Positions 32,885-43,533 are shown, numbered from the stretch's first letter. The stretch: DNA of 64,000 bases from Ichthyophis bannanicus (GCA_033557465.1 CM066031.1:177413043-177477042), one strand, 5' to 3'. The notes: generated by a model not told the origin, from the letters alone. Translations and numbers: made by a program.

Positions 32885-33532
32885 TATCAGCACATACAAG
32901 CATAGCAACAACCCCTACACCATTACTATATACACACAATCACATAAGCACATACAAGCATAGCAACAACCCCTACACCAGTACTACATACACACAATCA
33001 CATAAGCACATACAAGCATAGCAACATCCCCTACACCAGTACTACATACACACAATCACATAAGCACATACAAGCATAGCAACTTCCCCTACACCAGTAC
33101 TACATACACACAATCACATAAGCACATACAAGCATAGCAACAACCCCTACACCACTACTACATACACACAATCACATAAGCATATACGAGCATAGCAACA
33201 ACCCCTACACCAGTACTACATACACACAAGCACATAAGCACATACAAGCATAGCAACAACCCCTACACCAGTACTACATACACACAAGCACATAAGCACA
33301 TACAAGCATAGGAACAACCCCTACACCATTACTATATACACACAATCACATAAGCACATACAAGCATAGCAACAACCCCTACACCAGTACTACATACACA
33401 CAATCACATAAGCACATACAAGCATAGCAACAACCCCTACACCAGTACTACATACACGCAATCACATAAGCACATACAAGCATAGCAACAACCCCTACAC
33501 CAGTACTACATACACACAATCACATAAGCAAA
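32885..33532 (+). repeat. 58-bp minisatellite, about 11 copies
   Basis: AGCACATACAAGCATAGCAA starts at 32889, 32947, 33005 and onward every 58 bp. Units differ at one to three positions. Confidence 0.95.
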
Positions 33533-33628
33533 GTTGGAAAACTAGTCAGCAACTCTGAGCACCAAAGAATTTTCAGATATGAAGAAATCTTTGTTTTGTT
33601 TTTTTTTGCTTTTTTTGTTGCTTATTTT

Positions 33629-34060
33629 GGGCCCCTTTTACTAAAACCCGGTGACCAGTTAATGTGCATTTTAACATGTGATAACTAGGAACCAGGAACA
33701 GTAACATGGGGAAATGCCAGTCACCAACCCTTTAAAACACAGAGTAACCAGCCACCATGCGATGGGGCGGGGAATGGGCGGAATATGGGTGTTGAGAGCC
33801 CATGACCACTAATGCCAGGGAAATTGCCGCATGCTCAGTGGCAACGTGGCTGTAAAAGCAAGTTCACCTAATGGCATCTCTATGGGGACTGGTAGGTGAA
33901 CCTGCCTTACTGGAGCGCACATTAACATTCACAGCCGAACATTGACTGCCGCAGACATGCTGCTCACACCCCCAGCAGCTAATGAGGAAGTTTTACACTT
34001 CATGTGCATTTGTTTGCATGTTAAATGCAAAACCTTAGCGGGTTTTAGTTAAAGGAGCCC
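33629..34060. mobile_element. MITE with GGGC(C/T)CCTTT termini
   Basis: The left end GGGCCCCTTTTACTAAAACC is matched in reverse complement at about 34035-34060 with a few differences. No coding frame. Confidence 0.65.
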
Positions 34061-34825
34061 TTTGATTTTTATTTCTTTGTACTTATTTAATTTATATTTT
34101 GTTTTCTTTCTCTTTTTATATTTTACATTGCTACTACCTTTGTTCTCCCCTTCTACTGGCTTTTTTCCCATTTTCCCCCTTTGTTCAAACTGTTTTTCTC
34201 TTTCCCTCCCTTCACCCCCTTTCTCTGTGGTTTCTTCCTCATTCCAGTTCTCCGACTGTCCCCTTCTCAGCCTCTTCCACACCCTGCTGTTTATCTCCCT
34301 GTCACTGAACTCCCTTTTCTTCCTCCCTGCTACGAGCGATTCCCGTCTTCCAGCTGCCCGTCCCACCTCCTGTTTCTTCCCATCAACATCTCTCTAGTTT
34401 CTTCTTGACCTAAACCCAATTAGGCTTAAACAGCAGTGGCAGCAGCTTTCATTTGTCAGTCGCACCATTTCTTCTGCCTATGCTGGTGCCAGACAATAAC
34501 TCTGAGGCAGTCAAACAACCTAAAGCCCATGCGGTCAGCAACACAAACACAACTGTATAAAGCACTGCTGTAATAACCAGTGGCATCTACTCACCCCTCT
34601 GTTTACCGTTAATGGAATCTGTGCAGAATGTTTCTGTGCTTCAGTCTCTCTGGGTATCTCCCTCTATATAAGCCTCTTCTTGTGGGAGGGGAAGAGAAAA
34701 GAGAAGGATATGCAAATACTCACCCACACCCATTTCAAAGAATAAGTTAGAAGAAAAAAGCTCTTGCAGAACTGAAATAACTCTCTGTGACCTTGCAGAA
34801 ATATGAGCCAAACATTCTGTAGGTG
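34061..34825. other. No recognised feature
   Basis: A pyrimidine-rich tract (34070-34400) yields long but low-complexity frames on both strands. Nothing else is supported. Confidence 0.4.
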
Positions 34826-34829
34826 ATAC
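34826..34829. other. Provirus target-site duplication ATAC (left)
   Basis: ATAC immediately precedes the LTR and recurs at 44965-44968 just after the other LTR. Confidence 0.8.
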
Positions 34830-35500
34830 TGTAGCAGCAAAGCGCAGACAAACCAATGATACCAGGAGTCTGTTCAGAAGGTCCAAATCATTTATTTGTG
34901 CACAAGTCTCAAGCAAGACAATTTCAAAATGGCTGAGCAAAGTTTTCAAGCATTACAACAACTTTTATAGACTTCTGTTCCATTCTAGGTATAGAAAAAC
35001 ATTTCATTGGTCCCGGTACGCTCCCGTACCTCCCGTAGCCTTTCTATTGGTCCCGGTACTGATAAGTTTCTCCAATTATGTTCCTTCTGTGGGCTTCTGT
35101 GAGCATGACACCTGCCTGCCCCCCTTCTAGTCCCAATCACAATGGTCAGTTCATCAACTTGTTACTTTCACACTTTCAAGGCTATGGGACCATTTGTGCG
35201 TGCAGAAGAGCAAGGTTCTGTAACTCATCTGTCAGCACTCCTCAATATTTCTCTGCAAATGTACTCTTTCTTATCAGTAACTTTAAAACACATCTTTTCT
35301 GTATTTTTCCATTTCTTAATTCTGCAATTCTGCTTATCTAAGCTAATTCAATATTTCTACTGAGTTCTTTCTTACAATAGCAGCATATTGGGGGATGTGC
35401 AATCCTATATGCCTCTCCACAGGCCTCATTTACAGGTCAAGCTAGCCATGCTGGCCTGCCTATGTCAGACACCGTGGGTCACAGGCCTGCACCTGCCACA
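34830..35500 (-). repeat. 3' LTR
   Basis: It reads TGTGGCAGG...GCTGCTACA on the minus strand. TATAAAA (34963-34969) and AATAAA (34891-34896) lie 67 bp apart, implying a short R of about 60-70 nt and a U5 of about 40 nt. U3 holds two direct copies of GTACCGGGACCAAT (35006-35019 and 35046-35059), each including a CCAAT box. Confidence 0.95.
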
Positions 35501-35514
35501 TTCCCCCCTTTGAT
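35501..35514 (-). other. Polypurine tract
   Basis: AAAGGGGGGAA directly precedes the 3' LTR on the minus strand, the position where plus-strand DNA synthesis is primed. Confidence 0.85.
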
Positions 35515-35568
35515 TAATCTCACCCTATTACTTAATAAGGTGTGAGAATTAAATCACTTTCTGAAGAA

Positions 35569-35757
35569 TCACATCATGATTGAAGGATTTCTACTAGGAC
35601 TAGCTTTGTATAAAGCCATTATTCTAGTTGCGGTCTTCCGCTCTACTGTACTATCAATAGCACTATGAAGGGAACGCATACAACATGGGATTAAACATGG
35701 TAAGCAGAGGACAACAGCAACAAGGATTAGTACTAAGATAACGAAAGTCTTAAATCC
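35569..35757 (-). pseudogene. Env membrane anchor and cytoplasmic tail, out of frame
   Basis: This minus frame has a run of about 16 hydrophobic residues beginning near 35743, followed by a Cys-rich segment and a 40-residue tail ending at a TGA. That is the expected position and size for the anchor and tail of a retroviral TM subunit. It is in a third frame compared with the two env parts upstream. Confidence 0.65.
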
Positions 35758-36632
35758 TCCCAGCCAAGAGAAAGGTTAGCAAACCAATTAGGAAATTTCA
35801 AGGCGTGCCAAGTCTGTACTGGCACATAAGCATGTCTTTGCATATCTTTAGCAATTTCTTCAACTACTTGACCTTTATCATCTATTTTCAAACAGCAATT
35901 AGTTAAATTCAGTTTACCACATACTCCTCCTTCAGCTGCTAATAAATAATCAAGTGCTAAGCGATTTTGGTATATGGCAGTGCGCATCTGAGTACTTTGT
36001 CTAGCTAAGAGCGTGAGAGCATGACTAGTTTCATTGGTTATTATTTCAACTACTGCTTGTAAGCGAATAATACGATTAATCATATAAATTGGGGTACGAT
36101 AACCATACATACCATCATCATTCCAAGTGGCAGGTCCATAATACTCAATAATTCTTTCTGGTGGCCAATCATCACCTTGCCACTTCTCCCACTTGCCTAT
36201 CTGTAAGGCCTCTCTTTTCTGTCTAGATGCTCCTTTGTGTTTGTGGGTTGTGTATACAGGGTATCCTAATTGTTCTCCATGTTCAGTGTTTAACAGGAAG
36301 AAAGAAGGTCTGATGGTTCCTAAGACACATGCTCCTCCCCATTGTGGTGGGAGTTGCGCATATGCTCGGTTTCCACAGATCCAATATAGGCCAGGTGGGG
36401 CTTGCCAGGCTTGGACTTTGGCAAGATTAGTCCATAGACCTGCAAGTTCAGGAAATCTAGCTAATGGGTTAGGAGGTTCAGGATGTCTGATTCCTGACCA
36501 CCATGCTGTCTTTTTGGTCGTGGCATTATAGTACTTCTGGCTAAGACAGACCAGCTGTCCTACTTTTGGGTGAACTGGGGTCCAGTTCTGGCAAAGCAAA
36601 GACGTCCAACGATTGAGTGCGCTAACACCCAT
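35733..36632 (-). pseudogene. Env, SU C-terminus and TM ectodomain, frame-shifted
   Basis: This 299-codon frame includes a basic RQKR at about residue 138, suitable for furin-type SU/TM cleavage. Next come a heptad-type helix with [11 protein letters not shown] and a Cys loop [10 protein letters not shown], then a second helix and a Trp-rich membrane-proximal part. The Cys loop has seven residues between the first Cys and the CC pair, against six in murine leukaemia virus. The frame ends at a stop just before the anchor; the break falls at a G-rich run near 35757-35761. The start codon shown is not a real start: it overlaps the upstream env frame. Confidence 0.8.
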
Positions 36633-37648
36633 TCACTGGTTGTCTTGTGTAATTCAGTCTGATTGTAAATCATGGAATAATTCAATTCTTGGGCTTCCCA
36701 GGGCCATTGGTCTCCCATTTGGGTTCCGCCACAGAAATAACAATCTGTGATCTTAAGACTAGATACTACTGCTCCGGCTAATTCTAGAAACAAATTCTGT
36801 GAAGGGTGAGGGATCTCAAACTTATTTACATGCATAGCTTCATAAAAGGTATTATGAATATGATATTTAGATGACTTGTGGGCTTGGGTATTCAATCTAA
36901 CATACACAATGGTCCCTGGATCTGTTCCTCCTCCTGCAATACGTAAACCAAACTTATATCCTTGTTTCCATGCATGGGGATTATGTACACGCAAATGTAA
37001 GGGGTTACAAGCATCTTTCTGACATTTATCATTTGTGGTTGGCTTGGTTAGAGTAGCCATCCGTTTATCTATTTTCTCATCAGTTATACCAGTGTTCCAG
37101 GTAGCATAAAAAACACATTCCCAATACGGGCAATAGTAATCTGCCGCTGTAGCAGTACTATACCCTGGTTCCTTTTTACCTGTACACTTCCTCCATCCTG
37201 TGGCTCCTTCTGGACACATATACTTATGGTCATTCCGATACGCTTTCTCCCATGTACCACAGGTGGACTGACTATCTCTATTAATAGCATTACATGCATC
37301 AAAATTCAAAACAGCAGGTTTAGTAATGTCCTTAAGTGGTGGTGTAGCAGCTAATATAGGTCCATCTGCATCCTTCCATCTTATTTCCAACGTGTAATAG
37401 GATGGATTCTGATGCGGATTATAGCATGCTTTAATTTTGCCATGAGTGCAAACATTTAGTTCAGTGGTGTTATAGATACACCGAGTTATTGTTCCCTTGC
37501 AGGTATAGTAAGAATGGTAAAGCAAAGTCTGAGTTACTTTCAGTCCAGTTCTAGTAGAGGTAATGCAAGCAGTGCATGGAGGTAGAGCATAAGTCTGTTC
37601 AAAACCTCCAAGGAAGGCAACCAAGGCAAAGCAGAAGCAAAGATACAT
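36560..37648 (-). pseudogene. Env, signal peptide and most of SU
   Basis: The frame opens with a hydrophobic signal peptide of about 20 residues ahead of LPPCTACI. It is rich in cysteine and N-glycosylation sites, contains YYCPYWEC (a C-x4-C arrangement like that in gammaretroviral SU) and a GLRIAGGGTDPGT segment resembling the conserved SU block before the proline-rich region. It runs into a stop at 36560 after a frame change somewhere in 36560-36632, where it overlaps the next env frame. The gap to the pol stop is 320 bp, whereas in most gammaretroviruses pol and env overlap. Confidence 0.8.
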
Positions 37649-37968
37649 GTTGATGTTGATTGGAGTTCTTCTGAATCCTCAGCTTGCTGATCTTGATCAC
37701 GACGGTCTATTATTCTTCGTCCCGTTTGCTAATGAAGCAATTTAACGGGTGCTGAGTGTTGATTGAAGATCCTCAAGATGTCCAGCACACATTAACCAAC
37801 TTAGCAATTCAGTTGGCTTGTGAAGTCTGGCTTAGTCAATGTAGTCTCAAAGTAGTGTGTCAAATCACACATGCAAATTGGGTTCGTTGAAACAAAACTG
37901 TTGCTGCATGGAAAACAGCAATCCTCTTCGAAAGACTTGGCTACTGCAAAGCACTTGTGATGAAGTGT

Positions 37969-40900
37969 CTATGCTGCTGGTTGCCGTCTCAGAGTAACTC
38001 GCAAGGGTACATCAGGGTGCTGCTCGGCTGTCCACCGCTCTGGTTCAGGATCGGCGGCGGGCTTGACTCGGCTGTGGTGGATCCAGGCGTCGATCTCGGC
38101 TACCTTTACTGCAGTTGGGGTAGACAGGATGACGGTGTACGGTCCCTTCCAATGGGGTTCCAACGGTATCTTCTTCCAATATTTGATCCACACCGAAGTT
38201 CCAGGCTGGTAGGGATGCAAGGGTTCCGTCAAGTTGATAGGCAACTGGTCTTGGATCCACGTATGGAGAGTCTGCAGAACAAAACTAAGAGCTAGGAGTT
38301 CTTGTCTGGTTACTTCTGAACCAATCTGGGCTAGATTTCCTTTGACTCCCTGCACTATTGGTGGGGGTTTACCATACAAAACTTCAAAAGGGGAAAATCC
38401 TGTTGACTTTACAGGGGCTGAGCGTATTCTGAGTAAAGCTATGGGGAGCACTTGGGGCCATTTCAAGTGTGTCTCCTGACAAAGCTTAGACATTTGGGCT
38501 TTCAAAGTACGATTCATTCGCTCAACTTTCCCTGAACTCTGGGGTCTGTATGCAGTGTGGAGCTTCCACTGTATCTGCAAAGCTTTTGCTAACTGCTGAG
38601 TAACTTGAGAGACAAATGAGGGCCCATTGTCTGACCCTATTACTGCTGGGATTCCAAATCTGGGGACAATCTCTCTCATTAAGGCTTTGGTAACTTCTCG
38701 GGCTTTCTCAGTTCTGGTTGGGAATGCTTCTACCCACCCAGAGAAAGTACAAACTAATACTAGTAGGTAATGGTATCCATTAGCTTTTGGCATTTCGGTG
38801 AAATCAACTTGGAGGTTGTGCATGGGGGTCACACCTCTTGACTGAACTCGGGGTGCTGTAATAAGGCCTTGCTTGGCATTATTCTTGACACAGATTTGAC
38901 ATTGTCGGGCTACTGAGGCTGATATGGTTGTCATTAGAGGGATGTAGAAATGTGGTCTGAGTGCTTTCTCCATAGCACTCTTTCCATAGTGGGTTGCTTC
39001 GTGGAAAGCTTTGACAAAGGATGGTCCTAACAGTTCTGGAATTACTATTCTTCCCGGAGGTTGACTGCCTTCTTCTGGTGGCAGCTCAATCCATCCGTCT
39101 TTCAATACTCCATTTTCTTTGTCACAATAGTAATCCAATTCTTTGGTGGTATATCGTGGGGTCCATAGATTCAAAGGTACTGGAAACAATGCTGCTTGCA
39201 TTGGCATAGCTTGTGGGGCAATTTGTCCTGTCATAGCTGCTTGTCGTGCTGAGGCATCTGCGAATCTATTTCCTCGAGCAACTTCTCCTTTTCCTGCTTG
39301 ATGTCCTCTACAATGCATGACAGCTACACGTGTTGGGGCCCAGACTGCATCAAGTAACATCAATATCTCGGGACCATATTTGACTGATTTTCCCCCGGAT
39401 GTGATGAGTCCTCTTTCTTTGTAGAGAGCTCCATGGGCATGCAAGGTAGTGAAAGCATATTTGGAATCTGTATATACATTCAGCACAAGTTTTTCCCCTA
39501 ATAACAATGCTCTGGTGAGTGCTATCAATTCGGCTTTCTGGGCTGATGTGCCTGAGGCTAGGGCTGATGATTCAACTACTTCGTGTTGAGTGACGACTGC
39601 ATATCCGGCACAGCGTCGTCCGTCAAGGATGAGACTGCTCCCATCAACATAATAGATCTGGTCAGGATTGTCTATGGGCACATCTGTTAGGTCAGGTCGA
39701 CTAGAGAACACAGTTTCCATGACTTCGATACAGTCATGTTCTGGGAGTTCTTCACTGATGGGTATCAAGGTAGCTGGGTTCAAGGCATGGCTCACTTCAA
39801 GTTGTATCTGTGGGTTTTCACATAACATGCTCTGGTACTTCAACATTCGGGAATTGGTGAGCCAATAATTTGCTTTCTGTTCCATAAGGGCAAGGACTGC
39901 ATGTGGCACAGTGACTCGTATGTTCTGTCCTAATGTGAGTTTGTCTGCTTCACTCACTAATAGTGCTGTAGCTGCAACTGCTCTCAAGCAGGGTGGCCAT
40001 CCCTTGGCCACAGGGTCCAATTGTTTCGATAGGTAGGCTACAGGTCGTTCCCAATTTCCTAATTTCTGAGTCAACATGCCTAAGGCATTTCCCTGTGCTT
40101 CATGTACAAACAAGTGGAAAGGTTTGTGGACATCTGGTAGTCCAAGTGCTGGTGATGACATCAGTTCTTCTTTTAACTTCTGGAAGGCTGTATCCTGCTC
40201 AAGTCCCCACTCCAGTGGTGACTTCTCTTCTCCTTTTGTGGCTTCATACAATGGTTTGGCAATTTGGGCAAAGTTGGGTATCCAGATTCGGCAATATCCT
40301 GCCGCTCCCAGAAAGGCTCTGACTTGCTTTCTGGTTGTTGGAGTTGGAATTCTACATACTGCTTCTTTTCTTTCTCTGCCTAATCTTCTGCTTCCTTGGG
40401 TAATACGAAAACCCAAGTATTTCACTTCTGTTTGGCATAGTTGTGCTTTGGCTCTGGAAACTTTATATCCAGCTTCATTTAGTAACTGCAAGAGATCTTT
40501 GGTGGCTAATATACATTCTCTTTCTGATACGGCAGCTATCAACAGATCATCCACGTACTGGAGAAGTACTCTCTTCCCCGGGGCTACTGGATAGCTTGAA
40601 AGGTCTTGATTTAGTGCAGCACTAAAGATGGTAGGTGAATTCTTGAATCCTTGGGGTAATCTTGTCCAGGTGAGTTGGCCCCCTCTTCCAGAGATGGGGT
40701 CCTGCCATTCGAATGCAAACAATATTTGGCTTACAGGGGCTAATCTTATGCAAAAGAATGCATCTTTCAAATCCAGTACAGTGAAATGGGTAGCTTCAGC
40801 GGGTATCAATCCTAGTAGAGTGTAAGGATTGGGTACAACTGGGTGTATAGTTTCAACTGCATCATTTACTCTTCTCAAATCTTGCACTGGGCGATAATCA

Positions 40901-41610
40901 TCTGTCTCAGGTTTCTTCACTGGCAAAAGTGGGGTGTTCCATGGGGATTGACATACTTTTAGTAGGCCATACTCAAGCAATCTCTGTAGGTGGCGATGAA
41001 TGCCTTCAATTGCGGCTCTTGGGAGAGGGTACTGTTTGACGTGCACTGGTGTAGCGCTAGGCTTGAGGGTTACAATCACTGGTGCTATATGCTTGGCTAG
41101 GCCTGGGGGACTGCCTTCTGCCCACACTTCAAGTGGTGCATGAATGTTCTTTAAAGTTTGTTCAAAATAGGTATCTTGAATCGAATCATCAATGTAGTAT
41201 CTCCACTCTTCTTCTCGGGGTACTGTCAGCAGCATTACTCCTGCTGGTTTGGCTTGGGAATTCACTGTCATTTGCATTTCTCCTTGCTCAGAGAAAGATA
41301 TTTGGGCTTGAAGCTTGGCTAGCATATCTCGTCCCAGTAGGGGTACTGGACATTCGGGCATGTAAAGGAATTGATGCGTTACTTGCTGTCCTCCTAGACT
41401 GCATATTCGGTTTTGTAGAAAAGACTTTGTGGCTTTGGCACCAGTTGCTCCTATAATGGTGACTGCTTTCTTGGTGAATGGGGCTATCTTTTTGTCTATT
41501 ACTGAATGTTCTGCTCCAGTATCAACCATAAAGTTCATAAATTGGTCTCCTATTTGTATTTCGACCATAGGCTCCTGGAGACCTAAAGCAAACTTGGAGC
41601 CCGGTCTGTC
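37969..41610 (-). CDS. pol: Pol: protease, reverse transcriptase, RNase H, integrase
   Basis: It continues in the gag frame directly after the UAG and gives 1213 residues without a break. In order: aspartic protease with VDTGAEHS (about residue 29); RT with LPQGFKNSP and YVDD (about 352-355); RNase H with YYVDGSS (near 650); integrase with the H-H-C-C finger (HEATHYGKS ... CQICVKN), the D-D-E core including VDFTEMP, IGSDNGPSF and SSGKVERMN, and a C-terminal WKGPYTV module. Lengths and order match gammaretroviral Pol. It would be made only when ribosomes read through the UAG. All catalytic motifs I looked for are present, so the enzyme set may still be competent (inference). Confidence 0.93.
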   Translation of the reverse strand, partial: DRPGSKFALGLQEPMVEIQIGDQFMNFMVDTGAEHSVIDKKIAPFTKKAVTIIGATGAKATKSFLQNRICSLGGQQVTHQFLYMPECPVPLLGRDMLAKLQAQISFSEQGEMQMTVNSQAKPAGVMLLTVPREEEWRYYIDDSIQDTYFEQTLKNIHAPLEVWAEGSPPGLAKHIAPVIVTLKPSATPVHVKQYPLPRAAIEGIHRHLQRLLEYGLLKVCQSPWNTPLLPVKKPETDDYRPVQDLRRVNDAVETIHPVVPNPYTLLGLIPAEATHFTVLDLKDAFFCIRLAPVSQILFAFEWQDPISGRGGQLTWTRLPQGFKNSPTIFSAALNQDLSSYPVAPGKRVLLQYVDDLLIAAVSERECILATKDLLQLLNEAGYKVSRAKAQLCQTEVKYLGFRITQGSRRLGRERKEAVCRIPTPTTRKQVRAFLGAAGYCRIWIPNFAQIAKPLYEATKGEEKSPLEWGLEQDTAFQKLKEELMSSPALGLPDVHKPFHLFVHEAQGNALGMLTQKLGNWERPVAYLSKQLDPVAKGWPPCLRAVAATALLVSEADKLTLGQNIRVTVPHAVLALMEQKANYWLTNSRMLKYQSMLCENPQIQLEVSHALNPATLIPISEELPEHDCIEVMETVFSSRPDLTDVPIDNPDQIYYVDGSSLILDGRRCAGYAVVTQHEVVESSALASGTSAQKAELIALTRALLLGEKLVLNVYTDSKYAFTTLHAHGALYKERGLITSGGKSVKYGPEILMLLDAVWAPTRVAVMHCRGHQAGKGEVARGNRFADASARQAAMTGQIAPQAMPMQAALFPVPLNLWTPRYTTKELDYYCDKENGVLKDGWIELPPEEGSQPPGRIVIPELLGPSFVKAFHEATHYGKSAMEKALRPHFYIPLMTTISASVARQCQICVKNNAKQGLITAPRVQSRGVTPMHNLQVDFTEMPKANGYHYLLVLVCTFSGWVEAFPTRTEKAREVTKALMREIVPRFGIPAVIGSDNGPSFVSQVTQQLAKALQIQWKLHTAYRPQSSGKVERMNRTLKAQMSKLCQETHLKWPQVLPIALLRIRSAPVKSTGFSPFEVLYGKPPPIVQGVKGNLAQIGSEVTRQELLALSFVLQTLHTWIQDQLPINLTEPLHPYQPGTSVWIKYWKKIPLEPHWKGPYTVILSTPTAVKVAEIDAWIHHSRVKPAADPEPERWTAEQHPDVPLRVTLRRQPAA

Positions 41611-41613
41611 CTA
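41544..41613 (-). promoter_or_regulatory. UAG readthrough signal with pseudoknot
   Basis: On the minus strand the gag UAG (41611-41613) is followed by G, an 8-nt spacer, then GGGCTCC (41596-41602) pairing with GGAGCCT (41569-41575; G-T closing pair). GGTCTCC (41577-41583) pairs with GGAGACC (41544-41550). The pairs interleave, as in an H-type pseudoknot, with a 12-nt first loop and an 18-nt last loop. Murine leukaemia virus uses the same UAG-G, an 8-nt spacer and a pseudoknot to reach Pol. Confidence 0.8.
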
Positions 41614-43533
41614 ATCCACGTCATCCTCATCATGGGCCTGTGTGGCCAATGCTTGGATGGCTCCTCCTCCCCTCTCTCTCTGGAATTGTTCTCGATTGGC
41701 TCCTCCTCGGCCTCGGGGACGGCCTCGTCTTTCTTCTCGCCACTGATGATCGTATTCGTCATCTTGCTGGGCATCTTCGAGTTGCGGGCAAGTATCTCTC
41801 CAATGTCCTTCTTCTTTGCAATAGGCGCATTGGTTCACGCCTAGTCTCTGGGTCCGGCCTCCGCCTTGACCCCGCCCTCTTCCTCTGCTCCTTCGATTAG
41901 GGACACCTCCCCTTTTCTTTTCAACTATGGCCGCAGCCAAAAAATCAGCTTTCTTCTTCATCTTTCTATCACATTCTCTCTGTCTTTCAGTATCACGATT
42001 CACATACACTTTATGAGCGACTTCCAATAACTGTGTTGCATTCATGCCCGCAAACCCTTCTAATTTCTGTAATTTACGTCTAATGTCTGGTTGAGACTGG
42101 TTTACAAAAGCAGAATTCACCATGCATAAACTTCCTGGTGCCTCGGGATCATAGGGAGTATACATTCTATAAGCTTCAGTTAATCTTTCATAATAATCTG
42201 CTGGGCTCTCATCTATCCCTTGGATAACTCCTGCTACTTTGGAAAGGTTCATAGCTTTTTGGCCTCCTCTTCTCAGGCCTTGTAAAAAGCCTTGGCGAAA
42301 ACGGGCTAGGGCTGTGGATCCTTCATCTGTATTTGGATCCCATTGGGGGTCTTCATTCGGGAATTCTCTCTGAGCTGCTTCTCTACGATCTATTATATTC
42401 TGCCCCTGCGCCGGAGCTGCAGGGTTTTCTGCCATCCATTCAATAGCTGCTTTTCTAATTCTCGCTCGTTCTTCTGTGGTAAATAGGGTGGTCAGGAGCT
42501 GACGGCAATCTGGCCAAGTGGGTTGGTGAGTTTCCATAATACTAGTTACTAATTCTGTCAGCTCCTGGGGCTTGCTAGTATAGGAGGCATAGTGCGACCT
42601 CCAATTTAATAAATCAGTTGTAGAGAAGGGAATATACACATAAGTTAGGGGTCCCGCTACCACTTCATCATTATCATTCTTTACGGGCACCCCCGGGACC
42701 TGCCTTAAGGGAAACAGTTTGGCTGTCGTCCCAGGCGTCATTTGGGTCTGGGATCTAAGGGCTATTGTCGTTGTCTTTGCAGGAGTTGCTTTCTTTTTCT
42801 CAACTGGTTTTGCTTTGGGTTTTTCTTTCACTGGCTTGCTAGTGCTAGCGCTAGCTTTCTCAATTATTTGTACACTGTCCTCTTCTTCTTCTTCTGGGGG
42901 ATTCCTTCCTACTTCTTCTTCTAGCTCCGCTTCTGGCTCACCTTTTACATCCTCCTCTTCTCTTCCCGCTAATTCTGTCTCTTCCTCTCCTCCAGGAGGA
43001 GGGGGGTCAGGGGTTGGGTCTCGCCTCGGCTCCGGCGGTCTCTGGGGATCTGGGGCAGGACGCCGCCGGGCTATTCTTACTGGACCTGGGGTTCGGGGCT
43101 GCCTGAGGACTACTTCTGGGGAATCGGGATCTGCCAAGATGGGTTTCTTCTTGACTTTCTTATCCTGTTCGTTCATTCTAGGCTGTTCCTTTTTCTGTCT
43201 AGAATCTGTTTTAGCTAACATTATTCTGCACTGTTCCTCATAACAGCGCTGCGCCCAGGAGGGCGGATCTTCACAAATACTTAACCAGGAATCTATATAG
43301 GGGTACTGATCGGGGTGCGCTACCCGCACTCTACGGTGTATTGACTGGATAATCTCTACGGTGAACGTTCCCTCTCGGGGCCAGATGGGGTCTAGATCGG
43401 GCCACTCCCTAGTACACAAAATCTGCAAACGGGCTGCTGTCATTTTAATACCATAATCTCCTGAATATCCCTCTTTAAAATGTGCGATCATACATTCTAA
43501 TGGAGTGTTCCTAGTAGACTCCGCCCCTCCCAT
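41611..43533 (-). CDS. gag: Gag polyprotein
   Basis: 640 residues from an ATG whose context MGGAEST fits N-myristoylation of matrix. A 34-codon in-frame extension exists upstream (ATG at 43635). After matrix comes a long Pro- and Glu-rich linker (about 170-265), then capsid with a major homology region around IQGIDESPADYYERL (437-452), and nucleocapsid with one zinc knuckle CAYCKEEGHWRDTC (569-582) amid Arg/Gly-rich sequence. One knuckle is the gammaretroviral pattern. No PPxY or PTAP late motif stands out; the PPPP run in the linker is the nearest candidate. The frame is uninterrupted and ends in the readthrough UAG. Confidence 0.92.
   Translation of the reverse strand: MGGAESTRNTPLECMIAHFKEGYSGDYGIKMTAARLQILCTREWPDLDPIWPREGTFTVEIIQSIHRRVRVAHPDQYPYIDSWLSICEDPPSWAQRCYEEQCRIMLAKTDSRQKKEQPRMNEQDKKVKKKPILADPDSPEVVLRQPRTPGPVRIARRRPAPDPQRPPEPRRDPTPDPPPPGGEEETELAGREEEDVKGEPEAELEEEVGRNPPEEEEEDSVQIIEKASASTSKPVKEKPKAKPVEKKKATPAKTTTIALRSQTQMTPGTTAKLFPLRQVPGVPVKNDNDEVVAGPLTYVYIPFSTTDLLNWRSHYASYTSKPQELTELVTSIMETHQPTWPDCRQLLTTLFTTEERARIRKAAIEWMAENPAAPAQGQNIIDRREAAQREFPNEDPQWDPNTDEGSTALARFRQGFLQGLRRGGQKAMNLSKVAGVIQGIDESPADYYERLTEAYRMYTPYDPEAPGSLCMVNSAFVNQSQPDIRRKLQKLEGFAGMNATQLLEVAHKVYVNRDTERQRECDRKMKKKADFLAAAIVEKKRGGVPNRRSRGRGRGQGGGRTQRLGVNQCAYCKEEGHWRDTCPQLEDAQQDDEYDHQWREERRGRPRGRGGANREQFQRERGGGAIQALATQAHDEDDVD

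Noticed and set aside
32885..33532. CRISPR-like array
   Set aside because: The units are contiguous tandem copies without unique spacers, in a vertebrate genome.
42719..43243. 174-codon plus-strand frame opposite gag
   Set aside because: It mirrors the Pro/Glu-rich gag linker; the minus strand gives the conserved Gag.
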